A stretch of 64,000 nt of DNA, taken from contig NZ_SIJK02000012.1 in the NCBI RefSeq assembly GCF_004762035.2, forward strand, positions 1 through 64,000, written 5' to 3'. The position numbers and the translations under genes are program-made. Below the pieces are notes generated by a model that worked only from the letters and a program-made list of their open reading frames with translations, searched no databases and had not been told where the DNA came from. Below, piece after piece: positions 11,776 to 20,952 of the stretch (position 1 is the first letter of the stretch; each line of letters starts with the position of its first letter). The DNA is from Candidatus Chloroploca mongolica (lineage in GTDB: Bacteria; Chloroflexota; Chloroflexia; Chloroflexales; Chloroflexaceae).

Positions 11776-13563
11776 ATGGAGTGTCGTGAGGCGCAGAGCT
11801 TGATCGATGCAGGTGTTCGACCTGGATCCACGAATCAACAGCGAAAACAACTTGGTTTTCATATCGCCCAGTGTGCTGAGTGTCGTGCCTACCTTGCACG
11901 TATCACGCCCCTAGCCCGCTCACGGGTTCTGATCCCGCCCGCGCCCACCACCCTGGGCACATCAGTGGCTCAGCGCGAAGCGCCGACAGCCCGCCCGCTC
12001 GAAAAGCCGGTGCCAGCCGCATCACCCCTCAGCCCCGACGGGTCGACAACCTATGCGGACGGACCTGCCCCTCACTCGGGCGCGCCGACGACCCGCCCGC
12101 TCGAAAATCCCGTGCTGGCACCTGAAGTGAACCCAAACGAGCACGACGCATCCGATCTCCTCACTTCGCTTCTCATGGATAGCCCTGAACCACCGCCACC
12201 GCTCAGGCGACGGAGGGGCGTGTTGCCGCCAAACCGGCGCCCGCCACCCTGGCTTACCTATGTCGTCATAAGCCTTCTTGGTGCCCTGGCCTTGAGCCTG
12301 GGCTTCACGGCCGGACGAGTGGCCCGTGCCGCGTATACGATTCGTGAGAATGTGACGGCGATGCAAGTGGCACCTGCGGCACCTCGTGCAGTCACACCTG
12401 CACTCGTTGTCCCCCCCGAGTCTTCGGGCTTCTCAGGCCCAACGTCACTTGCCACAACAGACGCGGTTGCCACCGAACCGTTTCTCCCTTCACCAACACC
12501 AACTCCTGCGGTTGACTTTGCGGCAACCGAAATCGCTATTGCGACGGCCCTGGCGCTTATGACCCCTTCGAGCCTCCCCATCGAAGCGACCGCCGTTCCC
12601 TATCTTGTGCCTTCGCTGGAACCTGATGCCGGGATTGTGATCGTGCCTTCACCAACCACTGAACCGGCACCGCCAGACCTGAGTCCGACCCCCATCAGGC
12701 TTCCAACCATTGATGGCACGGTGCCACTGCCGACCCTGATTCCAACGATCAATGTGGTGCCGGCAAGCACGCAACCACAACATATTTTGCTGCTTGGCAG
12801 CGACCGACGGCCCGGTGAGGGGTGGCAGAATCGGTCTGATGCGATTATGATCGTACGGGTTGAGCCTGATACCCAACGGATCGCCCTGCTCTCGCTCCCT
12901 CGCGATCTTATTGTGGAAATCCCGGGCTATGGCTGGGCACGTATCAATGCGATGACGGCCTACAGCAACCTTGATCCTGGGGCTGGTTCGGGGATCGAGC
13001 TTGCCCGCCGAACGGTCAGTAACCTCCTCGATCTCCCCATCGACTATGTCGTGCGCGCCGATTTCCAGGCTTTTATGACCGCGATTGATGCAATTGGCGG
13101 CATTGAGATCAATGTCGAAACTGAACTCTACGATCCAATGTATCCAACCATTGATTATGGTTATATGGTTGCCCATTTTTTGCCGGGTCCACAAAGTATG
13201 GACGGGTACTCGGCACTGATCTATAGCCGTATTCGGCATCCCGACAGCGACTATGCGCGCTCACGCCGTCAGCAAGAAGTTATTCAGGCGATTATGAGCC
13301 GGGTGCGCGACCAGAATATCATTGTCCAGGCCCAGATGCTTTCTGATTTGAGTACCGCGTTACGTGATCATCTTGTGACTGATTTTTCCCTTGAAGAGAT
13401 GATCGGTCTGGCCTGGGCTTTTCGAAACTTTTCACCTGAAGATGTTGAGCGCTATACCCTCGACGAAAATCTGACCACCGTCGGGCTTCCCGGCGATCAG
13501 TATGCTATCACCACCTCATCCTGGGCGCTGCAACTTGTCCGTAGCCAACTCGTTGGGCAGTGA
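11776..13563 (+). CDS. LCP (LytR-CpsA-Psr) protein with N-terminal zinc-finger (zf-HC2-like) domain
   Basis: The 595-residue protein begins with a cytosolic anti-sigma-like zinc-finger motif, MECREAQ followed by HIAQCAECRAYL (H-x3-C-x2-C, residues ~37-46). A Pro-rich linker follows, then one transmembrane helix (~158-182) and an extracellular Thr/Pro-rich stalk. The LCP domain starts at HILLLGSDRRPGEGW (~335). Its phosphate-binding residues are visible in NRSDAIMIV, SLPRDLIVEIPG and YSRIRHPDSDYARSRRQQ. LCP enzymes transfer undecaprenyl-linked glycopolymers onto the cell wall or proteins. The zinc finger suggests that surface polymer transfer is linked to a cytosolic partner such as a sigma factor; that link is inferred. 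The following NAGPA-like and CapA-like genes are also envelope proteins. Confidence 0.88.
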   Translation: MECREAQSLIDAGVRPGSTNQQRKQLGFHIAQCAECRAYLARITPLARSRVLIPPAPTTLGTSVAQREAPTARPLEKPVPAASPLSPDGSTTYADGPAPHSGAPTTRPLENPVLAPEVNPNEHDASDLLTSLLMDSPEPPPPLRRRRGVLPPNRRPPPWLTYVVISLLGALALSLGFTAGRVARAAYTIRENVTAMQVAPAAPRAVTPALVVPPESSGFSGPTSLATTDAVATEPFLPSPTPTPAVDFAATEIAIATALALMTPSSLPIEATAVPYLVPSLEPDAGIVIVPSPTTEPAPPDLSPTPIRLPTIDGTVPLPTLIPTINVVPASTQPQHILLLGSDRRPGEGWQNRSDAIMIVRVEPDTQRIALLSLPRDLIVEIPGYGWARINAMTAYSNLDPGAGSGIELARRTVSNLLDLPIDYVVRADFQAFMTAIDAIGGIEINVETELYDPMYPTIDYGYMVAHFLPGPQSMDGYSALIYSRIRHPDSDYARSRRQQEVIQAIMSRVRDQNIIVQAQMLSDLSTALRDHLVTDFSLEEMIGLAWAFRNFSPEDVERYTLDENLTTVGLPGDQYAITTSSWALQLVRSQLVGQ

Positions 13564-13598
13564 TGTATCAAAACTTCACGCCTTTGCGTCAACACGGG

Positions 13599-14636
13599 TC
13601 AACGCACATACACCCCGATCGCATCAGGGACGGCTCGCGGTGAACCGGGCCAGATCGGTTGCCCGCGCCAGGTCGCCTGCGTTGAGGTGTCGTCGTCACC
13701 GCCAAGCGCATCACGGCATCCCATCGCCCGCAGTGCCTGCGCCAACTCGACCCCGGTGATCCCCCGGCTATTCGCCAGCACGACAAACGAGTGCCCGTTG
13801 GGAAGATCACCTACACAGACAGCCGTTTTCGGATAGGTGCCCTGATAAATCATGATCCGCCAGTCGAGTTGCACAAAATCTTCGTTCAACGGGTTAAACG
13901 GAAGCTCGCCGTCACCAGGTTCAATGCGCTCAGGATTGGCAATCTTGCCCTCCCAGAGCATCACCGGCCCCCCACCGACAGCCTGCCAACACGCGGCAAG
14001 TGCAGTCGCATCAAAGAGACCAATCAGCGCTCGCTGGTCATAGGTGAGGCAGAGCACCCCTCGCCCGGCGTTGACCCGGTGGATCACCCCGTTGATCACA
14101 ACACTTCCTTCATTAGACGTGCGAACAGCCCCGTGAAAGCCAAAGGCCATCGCGGCGAGCAGTTCCAGACCTTCACGCTGTGCATACGGGGCATTGGCCA
14201 TTGTCGCCACCGTGGCAAGGTGGCGTTGCCGATCCAACCAGATGGTGTCACCATGCTCATCACTGCCAGGAAGCGCACCATCGGCAGTAATCAGTTCGAG
14301 ATGCACCATCTCATCAAGCCGCACAACAATGTAGGCCAGTTCGCCCCCGCCCACTGGTCGCCGGTACCATTCCACCCGTCCCTCAGCGACCCGCTCTTGC
14401 AGGCTGCTGTCACGGTTGAAGGCTTCAAGTTGCTCGTTCGCCGCCGGTTGCATCATTCCGACCACCGCGTTGGCGCGTCCCACCAGCGCGTCTGCCCCTC
14501 GCGAACCCTGTTCGGTTGACGCAAACCCCCACCGTGAGAGGGTCGCTCGGCTGCCTGAAAAAGCCTGCACAACTATGACCAGTACGGCAAGTGGGACAAG
14601 CAATAACGCAAGGTACTGTACACGACGAAGACTCAT
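13599..14636 (-). CDS. Membrane-anchored NAGPA-like (phosphodiester glycosidase) protein
   Basis: The 345-residue protein starts with a single signal anchor (VQYLALLLVPLAVLVIVVQAF). The C-terminal half resembles the NAGPA/DUF2233 fold: a VCVGDLPNGHSFVVLANSRG strand-turn, then ELAQALRAMGCRDALGGDDD, which matches the family pattern of a helix, a small residue and a Gly/Asp-rich active-site loop. Family members remove GlcNAc-1-phosphodiester caps or act on exopolysaccharide. Here the loop is GGDDDTSTQ rather than the common DGGGSS, so activity is uncertain. I chose the ATG at 14636 because the upstream frame is crossed by a -10 box. It is convergent with the LCP gene (35 bp) and divergent from the CapA-like gene. 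Confidence 0.6.
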   Translation of the reverse strand: MSLRRVQYLALLLVPLAVLVIVVQAFSGSRATLSRWGFASTEQGSRGADALVGRANAVVGMMQPAANEQLEAFNRDSSLQERVAEGRVEWYRRPVGGGELAYIVVRLDEMVHLELITADGALPGSDEHGDTIWLDRQRHLATVATMANAPYAQREGLELLAAMAFGFHGAVRTSNEGSVVINGVIHRVNAGRGVLCLTYDQRALIGLFDATALAACWQAVGGGPVMLWEGKIANPERIEPGDGELPFNPLNEDFVQLDWRIMIYQGTYPKTAVCVGDLPNGHSFVVLANSRGITGVELAQALRAMGCRDALGGDDDTSTQATWRGQPIWPGSPRAVPDAIGVYVR

Positions 14637-14642
14637 GGGTGT

Positions 14643-14648
14643 ATTATA
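14643..14648 (-). promoter_or_regulatory. -10 box of the NAGPA-like gene, probably leaderless transcript
   Basis: On the minus strand a perfect TATAAT ends 6 nt before the ATG at 14636. Transcription starting 6-8 nt past the -10 would begin at or next to the start codon, so the mRNA would have no leader. No ribosome-binding site is visible. Confidence 0.5.
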
Positions 14649-14689
14649 GAACAGACGCGAATAATCGGCCTTCCAGTTGAGCCTTGTGG

Positions 14690-14695
14690 TATTAT
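14690..14695 (+). promoter_or_regulatory. -10 box of the CapA-like gene, probably leaderless transcript
   Basis: TATTAT ends 7 nt before the ATG at 14703, again placing the expected transcription start at the start codon. The same GTATTATAG string occurs at 14641 and 14689, giving two matching divergent -10 regions 48 bp apart. Confidence 0.45.
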
Positions 14696-14702
14696 AGCAT
14701 GT

Positions 14703-16946
14703 ATGTGCAATAAACACCCTCTCACCAGTCAAAGCCTTATCTTACTCGTCCTTCTGCTGCTGCTCGGGCCGCATCCTGTGGCGGCCCAGCGCAGCGACGG
14801 GCTGGATCTGCCTCTCACCATGGCCAATCAGTGTGGCACTGGTGACGAGATCCATTTCACCCTCGCCGCCACCGGTGATACTTTCCCCCACGAGAATATT
14901 CAGGCCGTCGGTGAACTGCTGGGCTATGATGTGCTCTTTGATGCAGTGCGCCCCTTTTTGCAGGCTGCCGATCTCGCCTATACCAATTTTGATGGCGCTA
15001 TGCTGGCCGGGGCAGGCTATACCGGCTATCCTGCTTTTAACTATAATCCGGCCCTCGCAACGGCCCTCCGCAATGCCGGGATCGATCTCGTCTCGACAGC
15101 CAATAATCATATCCTCGACCGCGGACCCGAAGGTCTCGATGCAACCCTTGATGTCCTCGATGCCAATGGTCTGGCCCATCACGGGGCGGTACGGAGTACG
15201 GCGACGGAACGCCCGCCCTATCTACCGCTAACCTTGACCCATGATGGGGTGAGCATAACCATTGGCTTTATCTCGGCAACCTGGGGCACCAATGGCATTC
15301 CCGATCCGTTTCAACAGGTCAATCTGCTCTATCAGAGCAATGCGTATGGTGAGCAAGGCGGCGTGCGCCAGAGCGTCCTTGATGCGATCGCTCAGGCGGC
15401 CCGTGAAACAGATCTGGTAATCGTCGCCCCCCACTGGGGCTTCGAGTATCAGTTCTATCCCCACGCGAGCCAGATCGAAGCCGCCCAGAGCCTCGCCGCA
15501 GCTGGGGCCGATGTGATCCTCGGGGCTCAACCCCATACGTTGCAACCAGTCGATCTGCTGGTCAATGGCGACCGTACGACCCTGGTGATCTATTCGCTCG
15601 CCAATTTCCTGGCCTCACAGGGGGCCTTTCAGGCGGAGTCGTTTGCCGCAACGTCGGTCATCTTCTATGTCGGCCTGGCCCGCGCCAGCGATGGATCCGT
15701 CCGCATCACAGGGTATCGGTATCTGCCAACGATCCATATCGAGGCCGATACGCGGCCCGCTCCTCTGCGCCCCGGCGAGGACGAGCGGGTGATGAACCAT
15801 GTGCGCACCATTATGCGCGATCCCGCCGGCGCACGCCAGGTTCCTGCATCTCCACCTGAACCTGGAACACGTATCGAGGTTTGCCCAGAGGTGCGGCTGG
15901 CCGAGGTTCCAATGCATCCCATCCCCGGCGATTTCGCGCAGCATTATCAGACCCTTGGGGGCCTCGCACCCCGCCCTCTGACCGATGCCATTGCCGTCCT
16001 TGGCTTGCCTCTTGGTGACGTTACGCTTGAGCCAGGAGGTGATTGCGCCACGACTGTGCCCGTGTTCTACACCGAGCGTCAGCGTCTCGAATGGCACGCC
16101 CAACAGCCCTGGCCCTATCGTGTCGTCGGTACTCAGCTCGGTACCGCGACCTTCCAGCGGCGCTATCCTGGTCTGCCGGTCGAGCGTCGCACTGATCTTG
16201 AGGCCCGTGATGCGTTTGCTGATCCCCGTTTTCGTGCTTTTTATCTGGAGAATGGCGGATTGAATATCTTTGGCTATCCAATTAGTGGTTCGCTCAATGA
16301 AGACCATCCGACGACCGGAATTCCGACAACGGTACAGTATTTTGAACGTGCGCGCTTTGAACTGGCAACCGGTGTGTCTCCCGATGCCCCGCTCTCTGAT
16401 CAGGTGCGCGCAGGGTTGCTTGGGGCCGAACTTCGTGCCCTCGGTGGCGCTGCCATGCTCTGCCCAAATCTCGGTGAACTGCCTACCCCAGGAGCGTTGC
16501 GTCAACCTGCCGCCCCTGCTTCACCGTTACCAGAGACTGCTGCTGTTCAACCAGGCTCTGATGGGCTTGTTGAAACCCTCGTCCAGGCAACCGCAGGTTC
16601 ACCCGGCTGGTTTGCGTTTGTGGTGATTGCAGGACTCGTCATTGCGCTCATCGCCTTGATCGTCATGGCTATCAACGATTGGCAGAACTACCGCCGCCGT
16701 CTGAGTCGGCAGGGCTATCGCCATCGCCGCACGGCCCACGAACGGTTTGCGGCTTCAACAGCACCTCCTGATCCAGCGCAACCTCTTGCTGAGGATGGCT
16801 TGCCCACCGTTGAGACTGGTACGACGCGCCGTGTTCCCGTGCGCCCATCCTCCCCGAAAGGCTCGACGCCACCCGCGCCTCCTCCTCACCCCAGGTCGGA
16901 TGATGATGATGATGATCTCTTGAAGGAGTTGCTTGGACGGCAGTAG
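14703..16946 (+). CDS. CapA-family (PGA_cap) metallophosphatase with C-terminal membrane anchor
   Basis: The 747-residue protein has a signal peptide (ILLVLLLLLGPHPVAAQ) and then the CapA/PGA_cap metallophosphatase fold: LAATGDTF, NFDGAML, STANNHILDRG, VAPHWGFEY and GAQPHTLQPV supply the usual Asp, Asn and His metal ligands. CapA proteins take part in poly-gamma-glutamate or capsule synthesis and export; the substrate here is not known. The middle (residues ~400-590) holds repeats of the type DPRFRAFYLENGGLNIFGYPIS, a motif I associate with Chloroflexota secreted proteins. A transmembrane helix (~640-662) and a basic then Asp-rich tail in the cytosol end it. This is longer than single-domain CapA proteins (~350-400). 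Confidence 0.82.
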   Translation: MCNKHPLTSQSLILLVLLLLLGPHPVAAQRSDGLDLPLTMANQCGTGDEIHFTLAATGDTFPHENIQAVGELLGYDVLFDAVRPFLQAADLAYTNFDGAMLAGAGYTGYPAFNYNPALATALRNAGIDLVSTANNHILDRGPEGLDATLDVLDANGLAHHGAVRSTATERPPYLPLTLTHDGVSITIGFISATWGTNGIPDPFQQVNLLYQSNAYGEQGGVRQSVLDAIAQAARETDLVIVAPHWGFEYQFYPHASQIEAAQSLAAAGADVILGAQPHTLQPVDLLVNGDRTTLVIYSLANFLASQGAFQAESFAATSVIFYVGLARASDGSVRITGYRYLPTIHIEADTRPAPLRPGEDERVMNHVRTIMRDPAGARQVPASPPEPGTRIEVCPEVRLAEVPMHPIPGDFAQHYQTLGGLAPRPLTDAIAVLGLPLGDVTLEPGGDCATTVPVFYTERQRLEWHAQQPWPYRVVGTQLGTATFQRRYPGLPVERRTDLEARDAFADPRFRAFYLENGGLNIFGYPISGSLNEDHPTTGIPTTVQYFERARFELATGVSPDAPLSDQVRAGLLGAELRALGGAAMLCPNLGELPTPGALRQPAAPASPLPETAAVQPGSDGLVETLVQATAGSPGWFAFVVIAGLVIALIALIVMAINDWQNYRRRLSRQGYRHRRTAHERFAASTAPPDPAQPLAEDGLPTVETGTTRRVPVRPSSPKGSTPPAPPPHPRSDDDDDDLLKELLGRQ

Positions 16947-17063
16947 TTTCTGGTAACATGATCAGCGTCTTTTGTAACACGATCTGGTATGCTAACATTG
17001 GCCTGGCGTTGTGGCCTTGCCGTAGCGCCGGGGTAGTCGCATTGAATGCAACGGTCTAATCCT

Positions 17064-18842
17064 ATGTTTGACACAGTACTGATTGCGAACCGCGGTGAAA
17101 TTGCCATTCGTGTCATGCGTGCCTGCCGTGAACTTGGCATGCGTGCTGTTGCCGTCTATTCCGAGGCCGACCGTGATGCACCCCACGTGGCCTATGCCGA
17201 TGCTGCCTATTTGCTCGGGCCCGCTCCTTCCTCTGAAAGCTATTTGAACATTCCACGCCTGATCGAGGTTGCGCGCGAAGCCGGGGCCGGGGCCATCCAT
17301 CCTGGTTATGGTTTTCTCGCCGAGAATCCTGATTTCGCCCGCGCTGTCGCCGAGGCGGGTATGGTTTTTGTTGGCCCACCCCCCGAGGCGATGGAACGCA
17401 TGGGCGGCAAGACGGCCGCCCGCAGTGAGGCGACCGCAGCCGGGGTGCCCGTGGTGCCCGGCACTCTTGAACCCCTCGATGACCTCGCCGAGATTAGCCG
17501 CCTCGCCGATGGGTTTGGCTATCCCATCGCGATCAAGGCGGTCGGCGGCGGTGGTGGCCGTGGCCTCCGCGTTGTCCGCGCTGCGAGCGAGATTAGCGAT
17601 GCGTTCGCGAGCGCTCGCCGCGAGGCTGAAACGTCGTTCAAGAATAGCGCCCTCTATGTCGAAAAATATTTGCCTTCGCCTCGCCATATCGAAATTCAGA
17701 TCCTCGCTGATACCCACGGCAATGTGGTTCATCTCGGCGAACGTGATTGCTCGATCCAGCGCCGCCATCAAAAACTGATCGAAGAGTCGCCCTCGCCTGC
17801 CCTTACTCCCGAATTGCGCCTCGAGATGGGCCAGGCCGCTGTGCGCCTCGCCAAAGCCGTCAACTATTTCAGCGCTGGTACGCTCGAGTTTCTCTTCCAG
17901 GATGGCGAGTACTATTTCCTGGAAATGAATACCCGCATCCAGGTCGAACATACTGTCACCGAGATGGTCTATGGCGTTGACCTCGTCAAGGCGCAGTTGC
18001 GCATCGCACGCGGCGAGCCACTCTGGATGCGCCAGGAAGATCTGACGCCCCGTGGGCACGCGATCGAGTGCCGGATCAATGCCGAAGATCCCCTCCATAA
18101 TTTCCGCCCTGCCCTCGGTACCGTCACGACGTATCACGAACCTTCAGGCCTCGGTGTGCGTGTGGATAGTGGCGTCCGTTCTAACTATACAATCCCTGAG
18201 TACTACGACTCGCTCCTGGCGAAGCTCGTTGTCTGGGCTGAAACCCGCCCCGAGGCAATTAGCCGTGGTCTGCGCGCCCTCGCTGAGTATGAGCTTGGTG
18301 GCGTGGCGACAACCATTCCGTTCCATCGCGCGGCACTCGGACATCCTGTGTTTGCCAGCGGCACCGATATCAGTGTCAATTTCATTGCCCAACATCCTGA
18401 ACTTGTTGAGACTGCCCGCACCCTCAGTGCCTCGCTTGAACCCGTTGAAGCCGAAGCTACGGCCGAGCCACGTACCTTTACTGTTGAGGTCAATCATCGC
18501 CGCTTCGGGGTCAAGGTCTTTGGGGTCGGCGCCCTCGCCGCTGCCCCTGCACCCGGTGCAGCGCCGACTCGCGCTGGCAAACCCGTCGGCAAAGCCAAGA
18601 AAGCTACCGGAGGGCCAAAGGTTGATGGCGTGATCAGCCCGATCCAGGGCCGTGTCGCCGCTGTGCGCGCCGAACCCGGCCAGCAGGTCGAGGCCGGTCA
18701 GGTGCTCTTCATTATTGAAGCCATGAAGATGGAAAATGAGATCACGGCCCCCCACGCCGGGACAATCGCAGAAGTACGGGTGCAGGTCGGTGCGACGATT
18801 GAAACCAGTGGGGTGCTCGCAACCTACGGTGCCCACGCATAA
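17064..18842 (+). CDS. Acyl-CoA carboxylase subunit: biotin carboxylase fused to biotin carrier protein
   Basis: This 592-residue protein carboxylates its own biotin with ATP and bicarbonate for transfer to acetyl-, propionyl- or another acyl-CoA by a separate carboxyltransferase. The biotin carboxylase start MFDTVLIANRGEIAIRVMRA fits the family exactly, so I place the start at 17064 rather than an in-frame Met six codons upstream. ATP-grasp residues are in KAVGGGGGRGLRVV and EMNTRIQVEHTVTEMVYGVD. A linker rich in Ala/Pro/Lys leads to the biotinyl domain with EAMKMENEI near the end; the Lys is the biotin site. No carboxyltransferase gene is adjacent. In Chloroflexota with CO2 fixation by the 3-hydroxypropionate bicycle such enzymes are central; I cannot tell which acyl-CoA this one serves. 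Confidence 0.9.
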   Translation: MFDTVLIANRGEIAIRVMRACRELGMRAVAVYSEADRDAPHVAYADAAYLLGPAPSSESYLNIPRLIEVAREAGAGAIHPGYGFLAENPDFARAVAEAGMVFVGPPPEAMERMGGKTAARSEATAAGVPVVPGTLEPLDDLAEISRLADGFGYPIAIKAVGGGGGRGLRVVRAASEISDAFASARREAETSFKNSALYVEKYLPSPRHIEIQILADTHGNVVHLGERDCSIQRRHQKLIEESPSPALTPELRLEMGQAAVRLAKAVNYFSAGTLEFLFQDGEYYFLEMNTRIQVEHTVTEMVYGVDLVKAQLRIARGEPLWMRQEDLTPRGHAIECRINAEDPLHNFRPALGTVTTYHEPSGLGVRVDSGVRSNYTIPEYYDSLLAKLVVWAETRPEAISRGLRALAEYELGGVATTIPFHRAALGHPVFASGTDISVNFIAQHPELVETARTLSASLEPVEAEATAEPRTFTVEVNHRRFGVKVFGVGALAAAPAPGAAPTRAGKPVGKAKKATGGPKVDGVISPIQGRVAAVRAEPGQQVEAGQVLFIIEAMKMENEITAPHAGTIAEVRVQVGATIETSGVLATYGAHA

Positions 18843-18862
18843 TCTGGTAGGTTCCTGAACGT

Positions 18863-19495
18863 ATGTTTCACGAGGCTGTAACGCTTCAGGTTGCGACCAT
18901 TGACGATCTTCAGCCTCTGGCCGAACTGGTCGCCCAACTTCATCAGCATGAACTTCCCGGGTATCTGCACAGCCCTCTGGCTGTGCAGGTGCCGTTGTTT
19001 CGTTATCTGCTCGCCCACGAGTTTCAAGATGGGACGCGGGGGCGTTTTCTCTTTCGTGATGAACACGGTACCCCGGTGAGCACGGCCAGTATTCGGCTCC
19101 CTGACGATCCGATCTTTGCGCCGCTGCCCTCCAAGCTCTTTTCGACGGCCCTGCATACGTTGGGCGTCGCCGATACACTGCGCTTCTTCTGGACAATGGT
19201 GCGTGGTTCGCTCTTTGCTGATCCACCCTTGCAGCAGGGTGAGAGCTTTATGTATAGTGTGGTGGTTAGCCAGACGATGCGCAACCGTGGCATTGGTGCC
19301 GCAATGATGCACCAGATGGAAGCCTATGCCCGCGCTGAAGGCGCAACGTCAACGATGCTCCGTGTTATTATTGGCAATACGCAGGCGCGCCATTTTTACC
19401 TCAGGCTTGGCTATGAGGTCGTGAGCCGTACACCCGCCTGGGCCGACCATGTGATCTTGCCAAGTGAGTTGCTGCGCAAAGACGTAGCCAGTTGA
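18863..19495 (+). CDS. GNAT-family N-acetyltransferase
   Basis: The 210-residue protein has the GNAT core: the acceptor-side N-terminus (VATIDDLQPLAELVAQLHQHE), then the acetyl-CoA pyrophosphate loop MRNRGIGAAMM (Q/R-x-x-G-x-G/A form) around residue 138 and the beta-bulge helix NTQARHFYLRLGYEVVSRT at ~172-190. The acetyl acceptor cannot be told from sequence. It starts 20 bp after the biotin carboxylase gene and ends 14 bp before the proS start, so the three may share a transcript. Confidence 0.85.
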   Translation: MFHEAVTLQVATIDDLQPLAELVAQLHQHELPGYLHSPLAVQVPLFRYLLAHEFQDGTRGRFLFRDEHGTPVSTASIRLPDDPIFAPLPSKLFSTALHTLGVADTLRFFWTMVRGSLFADPPLQQGESFMYSVVVSQTMRNRGIGAAMMHQMEAYARAEGATSTMLRVIIGNTQARHFYLRLGYEVVSRTPAWADHVILPSELLRKDVAS

Positions 19496-19509
19496 AGGAA
19501 CCCAAACCT

Positions 19510-20952
19510 ATGCCCAAAGAGACGATTACAACCCGTGCCCATGATTATAACCAGTGGTACCTTGATATTGTCCGTGAAGCCGATCTCGCTGAGGTGGCTG
19601 AAGTCGTGCGTGGCTGCATCGTCTTTAAGGCGACGGGGTACGCGATCTGGGAAATGATGCAACGTGAACTCGATAACCGGATCAAGACCACCGGTCACGA
19701 AAATATCTATTTTCCACTGCTAATTCCCAAGAGTTTTATTATGAAGGAGGCCGAGCACGTTGATGGCTTTGCCCCCGAGGTCGCTGAAGTGACCCGCGCC
19801 GGTGGTGAAGAATTGGCCGAACCATATGTGATTCGTCCAACCAGCGAGACGATCATTGGCTATTTCTATAGCAAATGGGTGCGCTCGTACCGCGATTTGC
19901 CCCTCCTCTACAATCAGTGGTGCAATGTGATGCGCTGGGAAATGCGCACCCGTCCCTTTTTGCGTACCGCCGAGTTCCTCTGGCAAGAAGGCCATACCGC
20001 CCACGTTGATGAGGCCGAAGCCGAGGCCGAGACGCTCCGTATTCTCTTCGATGTCTATGCCGATTTCGCCGAGCAGGTGATGGCAATGCCCGTCATCCGT
20101 GGCCTCAAAACCGAAAAAGAGAAGTTCCCCGGTGCCCTGCGTTCGTATTGCATCGAGGCCATGATGCAGGATGGCCGCGCCCTGCAGTCCGGTACCTCCC
20201 ATAACCTTGGTCAGAACTTTGCACGGGCCTTTGATATTACCTTCACTGATCAGCATAATACGATCCAGCATTGTTGGACAACAAGCTGGGGCGTTTCGAC
20301 CCGCCTCATCGGGGCCCTCATTATGACTCACTCCGATGACGAGGGTCTGGTCTTGCCACCTCGCCTCGCCCCAATCCAGGTGGTGCTGGTGCCAATCTAT
20401 AAGAATGAGGACGAACGTGCCAGGGTGATGGAGGCTGTTGAGCGCCTGACCGCCGACTGGCAGGGCCGCCTTCGCTTTAAGGTTGACGACCGCGATAATT
20501 TCACCCCTGGCTATAAGTTTAATGAGTGGGAACTCAAGGGCGTGCCGATCCGGGTTGAAGTAGGCCCGAAAGATGTCGAAAAGGGGAGTGTCGCGGTCGC
20601 ACGCCGCGATATGCCCGGCAAAGCCGGCAAGCAGTTTGTGCCCCAGGCTGGCCTGACCGACTATCTGCTCACGCTGCTCGAAGCAATCCAGGTGGCCCTC
20701 TTCGAGCGAGCCCTTGCCTTCCGCAGTGACCGTACCGCAACGGTTACAACCTATGACGAGCTCAAAGCCCAGATTGAACGTGGGTTTGCCCTCGCCTATT
20801 GGGATGGCACCACCGAAGAAGAGAAGCGGATCCAGGACGAAACCCGGGCAACGATTCGCTGCATCCCCCTCGACCAGCCTGAAGCCCCAGGGATCTGTGT
20901 CTACACCGGGCGACCAACGTCACGTCAAGTCATCTTTGCCCGCGCATATTAA
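19510..20952 (+). CDS. proS: Prolyl-tRNA synthetase, archaeal/eukaryotic-type short form
   Basis: The 480-residue class II synthetase charges tRNA-Pro. Class II motif 2/3 signatures are visible: NVMRWEMRTRPFLRTAEF and RWE-type ATP contacts, and the anticodon-binding domain from about residue 290 (QVVLVPIYKN). The protein lacks the editing INS domain of the ~570-residue bacterial form and ends RQVIFARAY. The final Tyr and the C-terminal zinc-like region (TIRCIPLDQPEAPGICVYTG) are typical of the archaeal type. The ATG at 19510 is preferred over an in-frame TTG at 19492, since GAAGGA lies about 10 nt upstream and the ATG protein begins MPKETITT as in the family. Confidence 0.95.
   Translation: MPKETITTRAHDYNQWYLDIVREADLAEVAEVVRGCIVFKATGYAIWEMMQRELDNRIKTTGHENIYFPLLIPKSFIMKEAEHVDGFAPEVAEVTRAGGEELAEPYVIRPTSETIIGYFYSKWVRSYRDLPLLYNQWCNVMRWEMRTRPFLRTAEFLWQEGHTAHVDEAEAEAETLRILFDVYADFAEQVMAMPVIRGLKTEKEKFPGALRSYCIEAMMQDGRALQSGTSHNLGQNFARAFDITFTDQHNTIQHCWTTSWGVSTRLIGALIMTHSDDEGLVLPPRLAPIQVVLVPIYKNEDERARVMEAVERLTADWQGRLRFKVDDRDNFTPGYKFNEWELKGVPIRVEVGPKDVEKGSVAVARRDMPGKAGKQFVPQAGLTDYLLTLLEAIQVALFERALAFRSDRTATVTTYDELKAQIERGFALAYWDGTTEEEKRIQDETRATIRCIPLDQPEAPGICVYTGRPTSRQVIFARAY

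Noticed and set aside
16992-18137. 381-residue minus-strand frame opposite the biotin carboxylase gene
   Set aside because: It is a shadow of a well-conserved gene; no family resemblance in its translation.
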